Source: Molanna angustata (taxonomy: Eukaryota > Arthropoda > Insecta > Trichoptera > Molannidae). From it: a stretch of DNA of 64,000 bases. Below the pieces are notes generated by a model. The model searched no databases. It saw only the letters and a list, made by a program, of their open reading frames with translations, and had not been told where the DNA came from. Position numbers and translations under genes: made by a program. This document shows, piece after piece, positions 54,231 through 64,000 of the stretch. The stretch is taken from positions 13,514,753 through 13,578,752 of the forward strand of contig OY754973.1 of NCBI GenBank assembly GCA_963576475.1. The letters are read 5' to 3'. How positions within the stretch are numbered: the first letter of the stretch is position 1; each line of letters begins with the position of its first letter.

Positions 54231-57200
54231 TATATTCAATCGTTGGAGGGTATTGGTCTAATTCCCCACGACGACCACTCGGGTTGGGGAATGTTTTGAT
54301 TGCGTTATAGTTAGTTACAGGTTTTTTTGTATTTCTTTTGCGGTGGCCGATGACTATTTCCTATTTTCTTTCTTCTGATGTCAAGGAGTTGCGTGAGAAG
54401 GAATTTGATCTTTGTCTCATAAGATCAAAAGCGTTGATACGGTTTTGTCCGATGGTGGTGTTGTCTATGAAGTTACCTTGTTTGCGGCTCTGTATCACAG
54501 CCTCTGGTGATTCTGACACATCTCTCTTTCGTTTCTCTTTGTTTCCTTCTCTTATGATTAATTTATCGTATTTTATTATAGCATAGTTTCCTTTCTTCTA
54601 TTAGTTTTTCTTGTAGTTGTTTGCTCGTAGCCAACACCTCCCTCGTGTAGTCTTCCGTGATGTATGCGTATACATACTGAGAAGGTGTGTGATAGTATAA
54701 CAGATTTTGATATGCTTCAACACTCCCTTCCACCAACAGTCAGCGATAGAGGCAATGAGACTCGTGAAAATTTTAATCTCAGGGTCATGTTTTAATCGTG
54801 AATATGTATGAGGACAGAATGAATTCAAACAATTAAATTAAATTAAATAAAAATATCAACTGAATACGAGAGATAATGATGTACTGCATTAGGAGAATAG
54901 AGAGACAACGCACTTTGAGATATTTACATTTTTATTGTATAAGTAAAAATATAATACATGACTCTAAAATATCAATCTTGGTTTGGATAGTGCTAATCAT
55001 TTCCTATAAGAGGAAAAATGTAATTGAATACAAAAGTGAAATTTTAAATATTTGTTATAAAAAATAATGTTAAAAATTGAAATTTACATACATCATGAAA
55101 TTTACCACGTAATCAAACCTAATCAAATTTCTTTCATATCATACACAAAATCATGATTCTAATTTATATTAGGTTCAAACATACTGGATTCACATTCATA
55201 TATACAGACAGTAAATCATAAAAACAAAATCATTATACAGCTATGGAGTAAACATTTTGAACAATATCGACTCGCAGCATGAATAAGGAGATTCCCTCGA
55301 TGACCAATATCTTCAAATGAATCCGGTTGTAGAAGATGTATTTAAATTTATAAATTCTCGTGACTATTTGTATCTTGATCCCTCAATGTTACAATAAAAA
55401 TCCAAGTGAAGAAATTTGTTTGTGTCCAAGTAAAAAATCCAAGTGAAGAAATTGTCTCCGACAATTTCCTATATGTGACTCCTTTGTCGTCAGTTATAAA
55501 ATTTTAGGTTAGGCAGAATTAAATGTCGAACATATCATCGTCGTGTATATGCAGGCATGGTAATTGCAAAATAATATCCAAAAAAAAAAATATTTCCAAT
55601 GGCAAAATAAATGGAATAACATTCGAGTAATCCATTTGTAGAATTAAATAAAAATTATGTTCATCAGAATGGGTGCGCAATATCAGGGTAGGATTGAATT
55701 TGGGATGACTGACATTTATATCAGCATCTAGATTATAGAAAAGAAAACAGGATTATTGGTTTGAAAAATGATCTCTTGCAAACATATCTTGACATACGAA
55801 CACATAAAACAAACTTACCCCAAATTCAGTAATTTTAAGTTATATCACCCGCCATTTTTCCTACGCTGGCCGACCCGCTTCGATAGATGTAGGCAAAAGG
55901 AAAGAATTTGACATAAGCTTTGCTAATCATAAAAAATATTGCCACTTGACAAAAATCAATTTAGTGTGTTCGCACAAAAAAAAAACTATAAATTCCCAAT
56001 TATTAATTTTTCCCTATACATAATTTTCTATAACATAACAATACTTTCATACTTCTGCCAGCTATTTATGAGCAATTCACATTCATAATATACAATAATA
56101 TAAATTTTATTTTTATTTTAATGCAACATATAAAATTAATAAAAATATACGTAGACCTATAACACAGCTACATGATTTTGTTGTGTATTCTACAATGGTT
56201 TGTGGTGCTAAACTTCGGTGCATACTACTTGTAACAATATTATAAATTACCTACATAGGCATTGTACTCTGTATACGTATACTGTATAGTATATACTGAC
56301 TAGTGAACACAATACTGACTAGTCGATCAGTATTGGCTTGTTTTTGTTGCGGATGCAGATGGCTTAATAGTTAATACTCTTCCTACTTACCTACTCCTTA
56401 TACTTACTCTTCATAACTCTTTTCTTTTTTATATTTTAATATAACTGTTGGGTCATTTTGATAATACCTACCTACTATTGTGGGTGTAGGTGGTTTTTTT
56501 TGTTACATATCTCATTCGATTTCAAACATCAGTGGGAGCAACATCAGTTGCCATTTTTTTTCGCATTGTTACATCAGTAACCATTATAATTTGTTTAAAA
56601 AAGTTCTCATTCATTTTGTACCATATTTGTATCATTAGAAATCTGTGATAGTGAATTTGGGTGTAAGTTCGCAAAAAGAAGCCTATCCTAATTTCTCTTC
56701 CAACTCCAATTCCCGTATTCCTTTCTCCAAGGCTTCGGTGGATTGGGATCTGCAAGAAGGGTAAGTGCTACCAAACTGTAGTTCTGATTTGTCCGTAGTG
56801 TTGATTCATTTATTTGCAATACAGTCCACCATTTAACATACAATAACTGTGTTAAAAAAAAATATATTTGCAATTGTTAAATAATTTACATACTTAGTTT
56901 AAACTATTTAAAAGAACCTTTAAAAGATTTATAACCTGTTACATATAATTATACCTATTGAAATTTCATATTGAAAACTGTTGGTTCTAAAAAAAAATAT
57001 AAAAATTAATAAAAATAAAAACAGGCTGGACAACGCCGGCGGAGTTTTCTAGTAAAATAGTGAAAATATATTCGCTCGATCGACCGACAAAATACCTATA
57101 TTGTTGTAATGTAATATTTATTCTGTCTCAGTGTGAACAGTCCCATTTAAAAGTACGGTGAGCGATATCATTTTATGACTTTGAATGTAATATATATTCC

Positions 57201-57549
57201 GTAGTGAGAAAGCCCCTTAAAGCTCATTTCTCACTGTGGAATATAACGTATATTATATCCCTTAATATAACTTTTGTCCCACAATTGGTGTTCACACTGT
57301 GAGATATAATATTTAAGGCCTGTTCAGATATGGCGCGTTTGCTATATATTCTAGGGCCTGTTCAGACATGGCGCGTTTGCGGTATCCGCGAAGTTACTAA
57401 CGAATACTAAGGCGTTAATGTAAGGTCAATAGATTTGCATCCTTGTGATTTTCGCAAAATTGAACAGGGCCTTAACCGAACCAATTCAGTTGCGATCGCC
57501 ATTGCATCATAACATCAACTCGTCCGTCAAGTTAAAATTGGATATTGTT

Positions 57550-57660
57550 ATGCTAAAAAGCCTCGATAGTTCATCAGATGAAGATGATAAAGAATTCGAT
57601 TTACGTGTTTTACTGTTAAGTAAAAATATAAGCGTAGATACTGGATATCAAATCATATAA
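57550..57660 (+). pseudogene. Short acidic ORF, possible transposase N-terminus
   Basis: 36 codons starting MLKSLDSSSDEDDKEFDLR. Acidic/serine-rich starts of this kind precede the nuclease in several Harbinger transposases, so it may be exon 1 of the same dead gene as 58038-58208. In unit 1 the ATG is lost. The assignment is tentative. Confidence 0.45.
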
Positions 57661-58037
57661 AGTGTAGAGAGGAATATTTATTTATTTATTTATTTATTTG
57701 ATCATAACAGAAATATAGCAATAATAACATTATTATAAAAAAAAACATTTCATATTAACGTTGGCCTCTCCCACTAGGAATGTCCTGTGTCGGGAGAAGC
57801 AAACTCACATATTAATATTACACAAACATAAAATCACAAAACAAATTTATTTATTTATTAACTGTGTTTGCCATTTACATGATGTTTTCAAAATATACAA
57901 AATAAAGATGGTACATAATGTGTGCAAATACATAAAAAAAACAAACATATCCTATTTATAAACAATGAAAATAAAGCAAGAAGAAATATAAAGAAAAACT
58001 TATACAAAATAAAAATAAAATACATATAAAATATGGT

Positions 58038-58208
58038 GAATTCAGACTTTTTAATGAATTGGATGAAGAAAAGTTTTTTAATTATAACCGGATGACTTAA
58101 ATCAAATTCATCGAACTTAATTCTATGATTGAAGATGACATTATGAAGCAAAACACGCATTTATGAAAAAGTATTCCTTCCACGGAGAGACTAGCGATGA
58201 CTTTAAGG
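58038..58208 (+). pseudogene. Harbinger transposase N-terminal exon remnant, unit 2
   Basis: 57 codons reading LFNELDEEKFFNYNRMT, a TAA, IKFIELNSMIEDDIMKQNTHL, a TGA, then KSIPSTERLAMTLR. The two stops and absence of the DDE exons make it non-functional. It is nearly identical to 49441-49611. Confidence 0.72.
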
Positions 58209-59965
58209 TTGGTTTCAAAATAATACATAATTATTTAATCTTCTGTTTTAGTTTTTATTTAGAACTTACTTACAAATAATTGATATAACAAAAAAATATC
58301 TCATAAATACAAATTAACAATAAACGCTCGTGGTCACTCACAGAAATGAACTGTGGGCAAATTGACGCGTGTAAAACGGCGTGCGAAGACGCGGGCAAAA
58401 TAAACATTTTGAAATCATTCGATCGGACGAAAAAATATTGTTGCAGTTATTAAGTAAACAGTTCTATTCAGTACGGACTTTACATCAAAACATCTATATA
58501 TATAAAAATTGATGTTGGTATATATGTACATATGTATTTATGTATGTTTGAATGTACGTGGCCAGAAGAGACGGAAGGGACTAGTGATGAGTAAAAGTCT
58601 TGCGAGACTTCCAAGACCAAGACGGCATGAGTCGCCGCAAGACCAAGACCAAGATCGGGAGGTGCAAGCATAAGACCAATACTAAGACCAGGCTTTGCAA
58701 GAGTCTTGCAGTCTCGCAAAAATTTATGAACTAATTTATTTTTAATTAAAATGATATTTACTACATACTATCGACATAATACTACAAATTGGTGTTTTTT
58801 CTCATATTTCATTATAATTACTGAATTTTAACAGCAAAATAAAAAAATGTTTCTTTGAATAAGTTGCAAGACTAAGACTCGATTGAGTATGCAAGACCAG
58901 GACTGGGTATCCAAGACCAAAACTCGATTGAATATGCAAGACGAAGATCAAGAACAAAACGACATCTGTAATTTCAAGACCAAGACCACCTCGGTCTTGG
59001 TCTTGCATTTGCTCATCACTTGGAGGTGACTGATGAGACGGAAGGGACTGAAGGGACGGAAAGGACTGTAGGTACGGAAGGGACTGGAAGGATGGAATGG
59101 AATGAAGGGACAGATCAATTAAAGATTCTAGATAACAATATTAAAAAAATAAATAAAACATATAAATCTACCATTTTTATGTATAAAAAGAGTTCTAAAC
59201 AGAAAATTGACAGAATTTAAAATATATTTTGTAAATATATAATATATAAATCGTACGGAAGTCAAAATTCTATTTCTGATGTGCAAAATCATCTAAAAAT
59301 TCCACAACTGGAGATAAGAAGAACAATCAACGACGCATTTTTTTTTGTATAAAATCTTAAACAATATGATATACTGCTCTTATCTACTAGAAATTATAAA
59401 TATTCATGTTCCCCCGCGAAATACCTGAACCAATAATACATTCGAAATCACTAAGTGTAACACTAATACAAGAAAAAATGACTTCATTGATAGATCATGC
59501 TATATTTTTAATACAAAACTTAATGACGTTGACATATTTAACATCTCGCACAAAAATTTCACTAACATCCTACGAAATAAAATTACGTTTTGATTATTAC
59601 TTTACATTCATAATATACAATAATTTAAATTTTATTTTTATTTTAATGCAACATATAAAATTAATAAAAATATACGTAGACCTATAACACAACTACATGA
59701 TTTTGTTGTGTATTCTACAATGGTTTGTGGTGCTAAACTTCGGTGCATACTACTTGTAACAATATTATAAATTACCTACATAGGATTGATGGATTTGACG
59801 GTAACTTTGTGGTAGTCCATGATTACAATAATAATGATGTAAATATGTACTTTGCTAAATACCACTTATTGAGTATAATTAAACACTACTAGTTTCGGGA
59901 GAGCACTCCTCCCATCGATGGGTGTATTATAACTAAATAATATTATTTACATACTACTGTGTCTA

Positions 59966-62233
59966 CTATGTGTGTTGTGTTGATTGGTGGGGTGTAGGTG
60001 GGGTATTCGTTATTGTGATTGGTTGGAGAGAAGAATGAGGTACGGATAACGGGAAAATTGTCAATAATGGCGAAGAATTGGGGAATTTGGTGTTATTGAT
60101 AAGTGGTTTACCTAAATTGATGTTTCTGTGAATTTCTATTGTTTCTAAACTATTCATCAAATGACCTTTGTGTGTGACTTGGTGTAAGAGTTTAACTGTG
60201 TGGCTATGGAATGAGTGGTTGGTATCTATTATATGATTTGTGAATTCCGAGAAGTTGCTATTCATAATACATCGTCTATGTTCTTTAATCCTCGTATTAA
60301 TGTTTCTAGAGGTTTGGCCAATGTACAATGAATCGCAGTCTCCACATGATATTTCATAAATTCCGCTTTTTTCTTTAAAATCTATTTTTGTTTTAGAATT
60401 GCAAAGTAATTTACCGAGGTTATTATTTGTATAAAAGGCTGGTTTAATTGTTGTAGGCATATGTTTCGTTATTTTTATGGATAATTTATCTATGTACAGA
60501 ATTTTTCTCCATTTTTGATTTTCATTATTGTTTATTGGTGGATAAATAAATTTATCAATAATTAATTTAAATTCTTTCCTATTGATTATTTTGTCTATCA
60601 ACTGTTGTTCGTATCCGTTATTGAATGCTATCTGTTTAATTGTAATAAGTTCTTTTTCATAGTTTTTCTGTGAGAGAGGGGTCTTTAACAGTCTATCAAT
60701 TAATGAATAAAAACATGCGAGTTTATGTGTAATTGGGTGGTGTGAAGATGCAGGAATAATCATGTCAGTGTGCGTAGGCTTTCTATATATGCTAAAATCA
60801 AGTCTGTTATTAATTATTTTTATCGAGAGGTCTAGAAAATTCAAACATTTATCAACTTCTTTTTCTACTGTAAATTTGATTTTATGATGTTGTGAATTAA
60901 TTAATGAGAGGAATCTGTCTAATTGTCTATCTGTCCCTATAAAAATACAGAAAATATCATCTACGTAGCGGAACCACTCTAGAACACATTTGAGTAGGGG
61001 GTGGTCAGAATCAAACAGGTCTGTTTCGAGTTTGTTCATGAATATGTCAGCCAGGATCGGACTGGCTGGCATACCCATCGGTAAGCCGTCTTTTTGGAAA
61101 TAAATATTATTATTAAATTCAAAATAATTTTGATTCGTGCAGACATTGAAGATTCTGACCAACTCCTGTACAATATCATCTCCTAACTGAGAATTAACTA
61201 AGGTTTCTTTCAGAATGTTACAGCAGTCTTTAATTGGTACATTTGTGAAAAGGTTAGTGACATCGAAAGATATTAATCTAGCGTTGTTAGGAATAAACTT
61301 ATTAATTAACTTATTAGTCAGTTCAAGGCTGTTCTTAATTGTATACTTCGGTGTGGAAAGTTCATGTAAAATAATCTTGTCGTTTAGTAATTTGCACAGG
61401 TTGTAGTTTGGAGCAGTGAAGTAGGAGACAACAGGTCTTACCGGAATGTTTGTCTTGTGTAGTTTAGGAAGACCGTATAGCTGGGGTGGTCTTGAGTTCC
61501 TTTGTATCAGGTAGTTGGTATAGGATCCGCAAAGGTTTTTACAATACTTTATTGTATTCTTCACTGCTTCTAGATATTTGCTGGTAGGGTCGCTTGTTAC
61601 TAGCACGAAATTGTCATTATTTAAGAAATCATTTACTTTATTCACATAGTCCACAGTGTTAAGGATCACAATACTATTTCCTTTATCAGCTCTCGTTAGT
61701 GTCAAGTTATTCGACTGTAATGCCGATTTAATGCTGTTCATTGTGATGGCTTCCTTGTTATGGAAATTTTTAAAGGCATGGGTGTTTTCTTTTAATGTTT
61801 CTGCACATTTATATTTATGTATAATTGGATCTTTGGTCAGTGCAGTGTCGATATCTGCTGCGAGTTGAATGAGTGATTTTTCGCTTTGTGGTTGGATATT
61901 GTATTTAAGACCTTTATTTAACAATTCGTATTGTTCTGTATTAAACGAGTGGTTTGAAAGATTCACTATGCGTTCACTGAATTTATGGTGGGTTTTATTA
62001 GTATTCAGGTTCGGTGTGCCCGAGTTATTTAATGGTAGCTTCGATTTTAAGTTTTTTAATTTTTTATCCACGGTATTTTTCATTTTAAACACTTCTAAGC
62101 TAACTAAATAACGCACTTTGTCATCTAGTAGGTCCCATTCTATCGGGTGTAGTAAATTAGAGAGATCAGTGTGTAAATATTTTAAATATGTTTTAACCGT
62201 GTCCCTGATGTTAAAAAACCAAGTCACACACAA
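59966..62233 (-). CDS. Penelope-like reverse transcriptase with GIY-YIG endonuclease
   Basis: 755 codons. RT motifs are RADKGNSIVIL (about 181-191), GLPKLHK and RPVVS (254-270), SFDVTNLFTNVP with catalytic D324, GLPMGMPASP (383-392) and YVDD at 423-426. The C-terminal GIY-YIG nuclease has GIY at 624-626, a preceding/following CGDC (630-633), YIG at 637-639 and the catalytic Arg at 643 (TSRNINTRIKEHRR). The listed first codon is TTG inside the inverted repeat; the first ATG is residue 51. The true start is therefore uncertain and could be downstream or use the inverted copy. All catalytic residues seen are intact. PLE proteins perform target-primed reverse transcription with the GIY-YIG domain nicking DNA. 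Confidence 0.93.
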   Translation of the reverse strand: MCVTWFFNIRDTVKTYLKYLHTDLSNLLHPIEWDLLDDKVRYLVSLEVFKMKNTVDKKLKNLKSKLPLNNSGTPNLNTNKTHHKFSERIVNLSNHSFNTEQYELLNKGLKYNIQPQSEKSLIQLAADIDTALTKDPIIHKYKCAETLKENTHAFKNFHNKEAITMNSIKSALQSNNLTLTRADKGNSIVILNTVDYVNKVNDFLNNDNFVLVTSDPTSKYLEAVKNTIKYCKNLCGSYTNYLIQRNSRPPQLYGLPKLHKTNIPVRPVVSYFTAPNYNLCKLLNDKIILHELSTPKYTIKNSLELTNKLINKFIPNNARLISFDVTNLFTNVPIKDCCNILKETLVNSQLGDDIVQELVRIFNVCTNQNYFEFNNNIYFQKDGLPMGMPASPILADIFMNKLETDLFDSDHPLLKCVLEWFRYVDDIFCIFIGTDRQLDRFLSLINSQHHKIKFTVEKEVDKCLNFLDLSIKIINNRLDFSIYRKPTHTDMIIPASSHHPITHKLACFYSLIDRLLKTPLSQKNYEKELITIKQIAFNNGYEQQLIDKIINRKEFKLIIDKFIYPPINNNENQKWRKILYIDKLSIKITKHMPTTIKPAFYTNNNLGKLLCNSKTKIDFKEKSGIYEISCGDCDSLYIGQTSRNINTRIKEHRRCIMNSNFSEFTNHIIDTNHSFHSHTVKLLHQVTHKGHLMNSLETIEIHRNINLGKPLINNTKFPNSSPLLTIFPLSVPHSSLQPITITNTPPTPHQSTQHT

Positions 62234-62575
62234 AGGTCATTTGATGAATAGTTTAGAAACAATAGAAATTCACAGAAACATCAATTTAGGTAAACCACTT
62301 ATCAATAACACCAAATTCCCCAATTCTTCGCCATTATTGACAATTTTCCCGTTATCCGTACCTCATTCTTCTCTCCAACCAATCACAATAACGAATACCC
62401 CACCTACACCCCACCAATCAACACAACACACATAGTAGACACAGTAGTATGTAAATAATATTATTTAGTTATAATACACCCGTCGATGGGAGGAGTGCTC
62501 TCCCGAAACTAGTAGTGTTTAATTATACTCAATAAGTGGTATTTAGCAAAGTACATATTTACATCATTATTATTG
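62218..62575. repeat. Inverted partial copy of the PLE 3' end
   Basis: The reverse complement of 59826-60183, including the last 70 or so codons of the PLE protein. The open frame seen here on the plus strand is that copied C-terminus, not a separate gene. Confidence 0.92.
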
Positions 62576-63541
62576 TACCTACATAGGCATTGTACTCTGT
62601 ATACGTATACTGTATAGTATATACTGACTAGTGAACACAATACTGACTGGTCGGTCAGTATTGGCTTGTTTTTGTTGCGGATGCAGATGGCTTAATAGTT
62701 AATACTCTTCCTACTTACCTACTCCTTATACTTACTCTTCATAACTCTTTTCTTTTTTATATTTTAATATAACTGTTGGGTCATTTTGATAATACCTACC
62801 TACTATTGTGGGTGTAGGTGGTTTTTTTTTTTTGTTACATATCTCATTCGATTTCAAACATCAGTGGGAGCAACATCAGTTGCCATTTTTTTTCGCATTG
62901 TTACATCAGTAACCATTATAATTTGTTTAAAAAAGTTCTCATTCATTTTGTACCATATTTGTATCATTAGAAATCTGTGAAAGTGAATTTGGGTGTAAGT
63001 TCGCAAAAAGAAGCCTATCCTAATTTCTCTTCCAACTCCAATTCCCGAATTCCTTTCTCCGAGGCTTCGGTGGATTGGGATCTGCAAGAAGGGTAAGTGC
63101 TACCAAACTGTAGTTCTGATTTGTCCGTAGTGTTGATTCATTTATTTGCAATACAGTCCACCATTTAACATACAATAACTGTGTTAAAAAAATATATATT
63201 TGCAATTGTTAAATAATTTACATACTTAGTTTAAACTATTTAAAAGAACCTTTAAAAGGTTTATAACCTGTTACATATAATTATACCTATTGTAATTTCA
63301 TATTGAAAACTGTTGGTTCTAAAAAATCAATAAAAATAAAAACAGGCTGGACAACGCCGGCGGAGTTTTCTAGTAAAATAGTGAAAATATATTCGCTCGA
63401 TCGACCGACAAAATACCTATATTGTTGTAATGTAATATTTATTCTGTCTCAGTGTGAACAGTCCCATTTAAAAGTACAGTGAGCGATATCTTTTTATGAC
63501 TTTGAATGTAATATATATTCCGTAGTGAGAAAGCCCCTTAA

Positions 63542-63962
63542 CTCCTTATTCCAATCCACATTTTTTTTTATCCTTTTCCTTTCTCCCTAATTTAATTTCT
63601 TTCCTTCGCGCTTTATATTGTGTTTGTCTTTTGTTTCAGCTTTATTTTGTAATTTTTTTTCTTTTTTAATGCTGAATTTTGTTTTTTTTTTCTTAATGAT
63701 TAAATTTAACGCTTAATGCTGTATTTTTATAACTATCTTATTGTGTAATATTTTTATTTTATCTTTCTCAAAACATTTTTAATCTTGTTTTTTTGTGTGT
63801 ACATTTTTTTTAATAATTAGGCAATGTTTGTTAATTAGGTTTTATACTCGTTTGTTAATTAGGTTTGTTAATTCGAGGGAACAATCTTGGCCTAAGTGTA
63901 AAATAATTTCTTTTTGTTTAAGATTATAAGCTGTATGTTTCCCAAATAAATAAATAAATAAA
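63542..63962 (+). mobile_element. LINE 3' UTR fragment
   Basis: T-rich sequence ending in CTGTATGTTTCCCAAATAAA followed by TAAATAAATAAAT. The repeated AATAAA end is typical of insect Jockey/CR1 tails. No coding part is present in the window. Confidence 0.5.
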
Positions 63963-64000
63963 TTATTAAGAGGACTGGAGCGCCCAAGAAAAGGATGGCA
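63963..64000 (+). pseudogene. Start of another RTE-type LINE tail, cut by window end
   Basis: GCGCCCAAGAAAAGGATGGCA matches the GRPRKGWH-coding stretch of the tails at 26620-27387 and 42479-42800. Confidence 0.55.

Larger units (their letters stand above)
51194..56078 (-). mobile_element. RTE-clade LINE inserted in Harbinger unit 1
   Basis: A 4.9-kb insertion flanked by the 14-bp direct repeat ACATTCATAATATA (51180-51193, 56079-56092); the empty site is seen in unit 2 near 59607. The 3' end (plus-strand left) is a short AATTATT-type repeat tail, as is usual for RTE elements. Endonuclease, RT and C-terminal domains are readable in order on the minus strand. Frameshifts and stops inactivate it. 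54600-56078 would be 5' UTR or decayed sequence; no ORF is recognised there. Confidence 0.82.
48625..57216. mobile_element. PIF/Harbinger-derived element, unit 1 (interrupted)
   Basis: The left end CTCATTTCTCACTGTCGAATATAACG and right end ...GGAATATATATTAC/GTAGTGAGAAAGCCCC are inverted repeats. TTAA stands outside each end (48621-48624, 57217-57220), consistent with the 3-bp TWA duplication of PIF/Harbinger. The internal sequence matches unit 2 nearly end to end. Unit 1 carries two later insertions absent from unit 2, a SINE (50541-50739) and an RTE LINE (51194-56078). Without them it is about 3.5 kb. A transposase remnant lies at 49441-49611. Confidence 0.82.
59785..62575 (-). mobile_element. 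Penelope-like element with inverted terminal copy
   Basis: A 2.8-kb element inserted in Harbinger unit 2 with a 12-bp duplication TACCTACATAGG (59773-59784, 62576-62587). A single ORF encodes RT plus GIY-YIG endonuclease. The element's 3' 358 bp (59826-60183) are repeated in inverted orientation at its 5' side (62218-62575), the pseudo-LTR arrangement known for Penelope elements. The frame is open and the arms are nearly identical, so it looks recent. Confidence 0.93.
57221..63537. mobile_element. PIF/Harbinger-derived element, unit 2 (interrupted)
   Basis: Tandem to unit 1, sharing the TTAA at 57217-57220 and ended by TTAA at 63538-63541. The ends CTCATTTCTCACTGTGGAAT and ATTCCGTAGTGAGAAAGCCCC form the terminal inverted repeats. 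Without the Penelope-like insertion (59785-62575 plus its 12-bp duplicate) it is 3514 bp. It contains a short acidic ORF (57550-57660), a transposase remnant (58038-58208) and the CAAGACC region. Its closeness to unit 1 implies a recent common copy. Confidence 0.82.

Noticed and set aside
58480..58719. Minus-strand ORF LGLGLAATHAVLV...
   Set aside because: Translation of the CAAGACC low-complexity tract; repeated identically in both Harbinger units without coding features.
62118..62435. Separate plus-strand gene
   Set aside because: It is the inverted partial copy of the Penelope-like ORF's C-terminus.
48621..63541. piggyBac origin because of TTAA at each end
   Set aside because: The inner transposase remnant has the PIF/Harbinger FF.Y.RM and IP..ERLA.TLR motifs; TTAA is compatible with a 3-bp TTA/TAA duplication.

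Overview
The window is insect nuclear DNA, AT-rich and full of transposable elements. The only host gene I can identify is a tachykinin receptor of the TkR99D type on the minus strand. Two coding exons are present: exon 1 at 43273-43576 and exon 2 at 4722-4896. They join in phase across a 38,376-bp intron. Frequent GTAGGTA/TACCTAC words and several RTE-type LINE tails would suit a lepidopteran, but that is a weak inference.

Layout. 1-4721 is the start of intron 2 on the gene's minus strand, with a 210-bp palindrome, a fold-back element built from GACAATTTACCG words, a broken LINE and an 83-bp satellite. 4897-43272 is intron 1. It holds a 283-bp fold-back element, several tRNA-derived SINEs, two head-to-tail composite repeats with an 18-bp minisatellite, a full-length I-like LINE (14718-20370, both ORFs open), tandem fold-back MITEs, many 3' tails of RTE/R1-type LINEs, and an errantivirus-like provirus (32241-40919). 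43577-48620 lies upstream of exon 1 and carries SINEs and LINE remnants. 48621-63541 is a tandem pair of about 3.5-kb PIF/Harbinger-derived elements. The first was later hit by a SINE and a 4.9-kb RTE LINE, the second by a 2.8-kb Penelope-like element (PLE). The last 450 bp hold LINE 3' debris.

The provirus is the most unusual object. Its two 509-bp LTRs look identical and it is flanked by a GCGC target duplication. Gag, Pol and Env ORFs are present, with a classic T_TTA_AAC slippery site in the gag/pol overlap and an acceptor-like site at the start of env. Between RNase H and integrase, Pol carries what reads as a complete TARG1/OARD1-type macrodomain, interrupted by one in-frame TAG. The PLE keeps an open RT plus GIY-YIG endonuclease frame, an inverted 358-bp terminal copy and a 12-bp target duplication. 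The I-like LINE is also apparently intact, so three retroelement classes look recently mobile here.

Limits: boundaries and similarities were read by eye, without database searches. Family names below the superfamily level are tentative, and most small open frames are chance or transposon debris.
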